32,683 bases of DNA, from contig NZ_LQZT01000005.1 in assembly GCF_001703635.1 (NCBI RefSeq), positions 106,878 through 139,560 on the forward strand, written 5' to 3'. Shown in pieces: positions 31,191 through 32,683 of the stretch. The position numbers were made by a program, and so were the translations under genes. How positions within the stretch are numbered: the stretch's first letter is position 1; the number at the start of each line of letters is the position of its first letter. The DNA is from Parahoeflea olei. Lineage in GTDB: Bacteria; Pseudomonadota; Alphaproteobacteria; Rhizobiales; Rhizobiaceae. The notes below the pieces were generated by a model. The model worked only from the letters and a program-made list of their open reading frames with translations, was not told where the DNA came from and made no database searches.

Positions 31191-32683
31191 ATGAATTTGA
31201 TTATTCAGCCCTATCGCTATGCCCTTTCCATCGCCGTCGTGGCCGCCGGTTTCCTGCTGATGGAAACCGCACCGTTGTTCTGGCCACCGATCTACCAAAA
31301 TGCGCGCGCCGCGATCCTGGTCATGTTTTTAGGGTTTGCGCTGCTGACCTTGGTGGGAGACACCCAGGGCCGCATCCGCAGCGCGTCGGGCTTAGCTGTG
31401 GGGGCTGCCCTCCTTGCCGCGTCTGCTCTCGCCCTTACCGACCCCACCATTGCGGCAGGCGTCCTGCTCGACAGCTTCAAGGCTTGGCGTAACGCCGGCT
31501 ATTCCGGAATCGAGAGCATCCGAGGCATGGTTTCGACATGGGATCGCTTCACCGAGGCGCAAAAGCTTGGCGTGCAAACCAGCCTCGCCATCGGCCTGCC
31601 TGTACCGCTGTTCCTCATTCTGCGGGCGATCATGATCGTCGCGCCTGCATCGTCCAGCCGCATTTCAAAACAAGGCCCATGGCGCGCCCGTTGGATGAAC
31701 TGGAGCGAGTTGCGCCAGCTCCGGCACAACGACACGGGCTTGCCGCTCGGTCTCTCCGGCGGCGCAATGTTGCGCTATCGCCCCAACCCGAAAACCGGAT
31801 GGCGTGCCGGCCATCATGTCGCCATCGCCGGCACCCGCGCCGGGAAAGGCGTTTCCGTCGTCATTCCCGCCATCATTGATCATGACGGGCCGGTCGCGGT
31901 CCTCGACATCAAAGGCGAAAACTTCGCCGTGACGCGCCGCTATCGGCAATCGCTCGGCCGTCAGGTCGTGGTTCTCAATCCCTTTGGCGTAATCGAGCCG
32001 TCGAAGGACAGCTTCAATCCGCTCGACTATATCCGGCAAGCGCACCTGGTCCGCGACATCGAAGTCATTGCCGAGGGGCTTGTTCGACCGGAAGGCGGAA
32101 ACGGCGCGCACTTTGCCGAAATGGCGAAATCCATGATCGCCGCCGTGATAGAGGTCGTCATGACCAGGCGCGCCGAGGCCGATCGCAACCTGATCACCGT
32201 CATGGACCTGCTGTTTTCCGCTGGCTTTGAAAAGACGCTGATGGAATGGGCCGGAGCGCCCGAGACCTTCGGCACCCGCCCGGCGGCCGCCGCTGCCACC
32301 TTCCTTGCAGCCGGCGAGAACGAGCGCGGCGCAATCAAGACGACGATCAAGAAGGCCTTCGATTGGGCGCGTTCCGACGAACTGCGCAGTTTCCTTAGCG
32401 TCTCCACATGCTCGCTCGAAAACCTGTTCGAGGGCCGCGCCGACCTCTTCATGGTCGTGCCGCTCGATCAGGTGGACGCCCAGGCCGTCTTTCTCCGGCT
32501 GCTGACAAATATCATTCTCGGCATGGCCGTGCGGCTGGAGGGCGCCAAGAAGCCGAAAAGGAATGTGCTTCTGGTGCTGGACGAATTTGTTCGTCTCGGC
32601 CGGATGGAAAAGCTGATCAACATCGCCAACGTCGCCGCCGGTTGCGGCATCGAGGCGCTGTTCATCACCCAGGACAAGGGCCA
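31191..32683 (+). CDS. VirD4/TraG-type coupling protein, 5' part only (runs off right edge)
   Basis: An open frame from the ATG at 31191 (GGAG 9 nt upstream) to the window edge, 497 codons without a stop. It starts MNLIIQPYRYALSIAVVAAG, with about four N-terminal hydrophobic segments up to residue 150. Walker A is GTRAGKG (214-220), followed by VSVVIPAIIDHDGPVAVLDI and KGENFAVTRRYRQ, hallmarks of type IV coupling proteins. Walker B is LLVLDE (460-465), followed by FVRLGRMEKL. It would dock the relaxosome to a type IV secretion channel. It lies 66 bp after the MbeD-like gene. TTA codons, scarce in the chromosomal genes, occur near the N-terminus, in line with foreign origin. Confidence 0.92.
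   Translation, partial: MNLIIQPYRYALSIAVVAAGFLLMETAPLFWPPIYQNARAAILVMFLGFALLTLVGDTQGRIRSASGLAVGAALLAASALALTDPTIAAGVLLDSFKAWRNAGYSGIESIRGMVSTWDRFTEAQKLGVQTSLAIGLPVPLFLILRAIMIVAPASSSRISKQGPWRARWMNWSELRQLRHNDTGLPLGLSGGAMLRYRPNPKTGWRAGHHVAIAGTRAGKGVSVVIPAIIDHDGPVAVLDIKGENFAVTRRYRQSLGRQVVVLNPFGVIEPSKDSFNPLDYIRQAHLVRDIEVIAEGLVRPEGGNGAHFAEMAKSMIAAVIEVVMTRRAEADRNLITVMDLLFSAGFEKTLMEWAGAPETFGTRPAAAAATFLAAGENERGAIKTTIKKAFDWARSDELRSFLSVSTCSLENLFEGRADLFMVVPLDQVDAQAVFLRLLTNIILGMAVRLEGAKKPKRNVLLVLDEFVRLGRMEKLINIANVAAGCGIEALFITQDKG

Overview
The window is GC-rich, densely coded DNA with a strong alphaproteobacterial, probably Hyphomicrobiales (Rhizobiales), character. This rests on recognisable families (EttA starting [11 protein letters not shown], a TIGR01244-type sulfurtransferase, an Omp19/Inh-like lipoprotein) and on two palindromes matching TGA-N9-TCA, the published operator of the rhizobial iron regulator RirA, each in front of an iron-uptake gene. 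The species cannot be named from the sequence alone.

Layout. 1-4503 (minus strand): the 5' part of a two-PAS-domain sensor, the ABC-F translation factor EttA, a membrane pentapeptide-like protein and a small conserved-looking protein, with an elaborate stem-loop between ettA and the PAS gene. 4657-9278 (plus): an alpha/beta hydrolase, then a tight set of class III CoA-transferase, LysE-type exporter and ThDP-dependent enzyme. 9298-12479 (minus): an LssY_C-domain protein, a three-gene membrane cluster with two very small genes (26 and 24 codons), a rhodanese-like DUF442 protein and a Bfd-type [2Fe-2S] protein. 12658-19179: a fused ferric-iron ABC permease, a lipoprotein, a PPOX-class flavoprotein, a LuxR-HTH/alpha-beta-hydrolase fusion, and the ferric-iron binding protein FbpA. 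19576-22326 (plus): a NemR-like TetR regulator with its electrophile-type oxidoreductase, then a 3-hydroxyisobutyrate-dehydrogenase-family enzyme. 22571-23803: a membrane diguanylate cyclase. 23938-27789 (minus): a two-gene TonB-receptor/di-haem peroxidase operon under a RirA-type box.

From about 28000 to the right edge the character changes. A probable integrase 3' remnant, a 16-bp stretch resembling the reverse complement of a tRNA 3' end, and a region of nested inverted repeats with ColE1-nic-like CTTA motifs lead into a compact plus-strand mobilisation module: winged-HTH protein, MobC, a ColE1/MbeA-type relaxase, two genes nested out of frame inside the relaxase gene (MbeB-like membrane protein and MbeD-like protein), and a VirD4/TraG coupling protein cut by the window edge. 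This looks like one end of an integrated mobilisable or conjugative element.

How the genes work together. Iron is the recurring theme: outer-membrane receptor plus peroxidase, periplasmic FbpA, inner-membrane permease and Bfd. The fbp system is split into separate transcription units and no ATPase is visible. The most unusual features are the ColE1-style gene-within-gene mobilisation cassette joined to its own coupling protein, and the LuxR-hydrolase fusion whose nucleophile-elbow serine appears to be replaced by glutamine.
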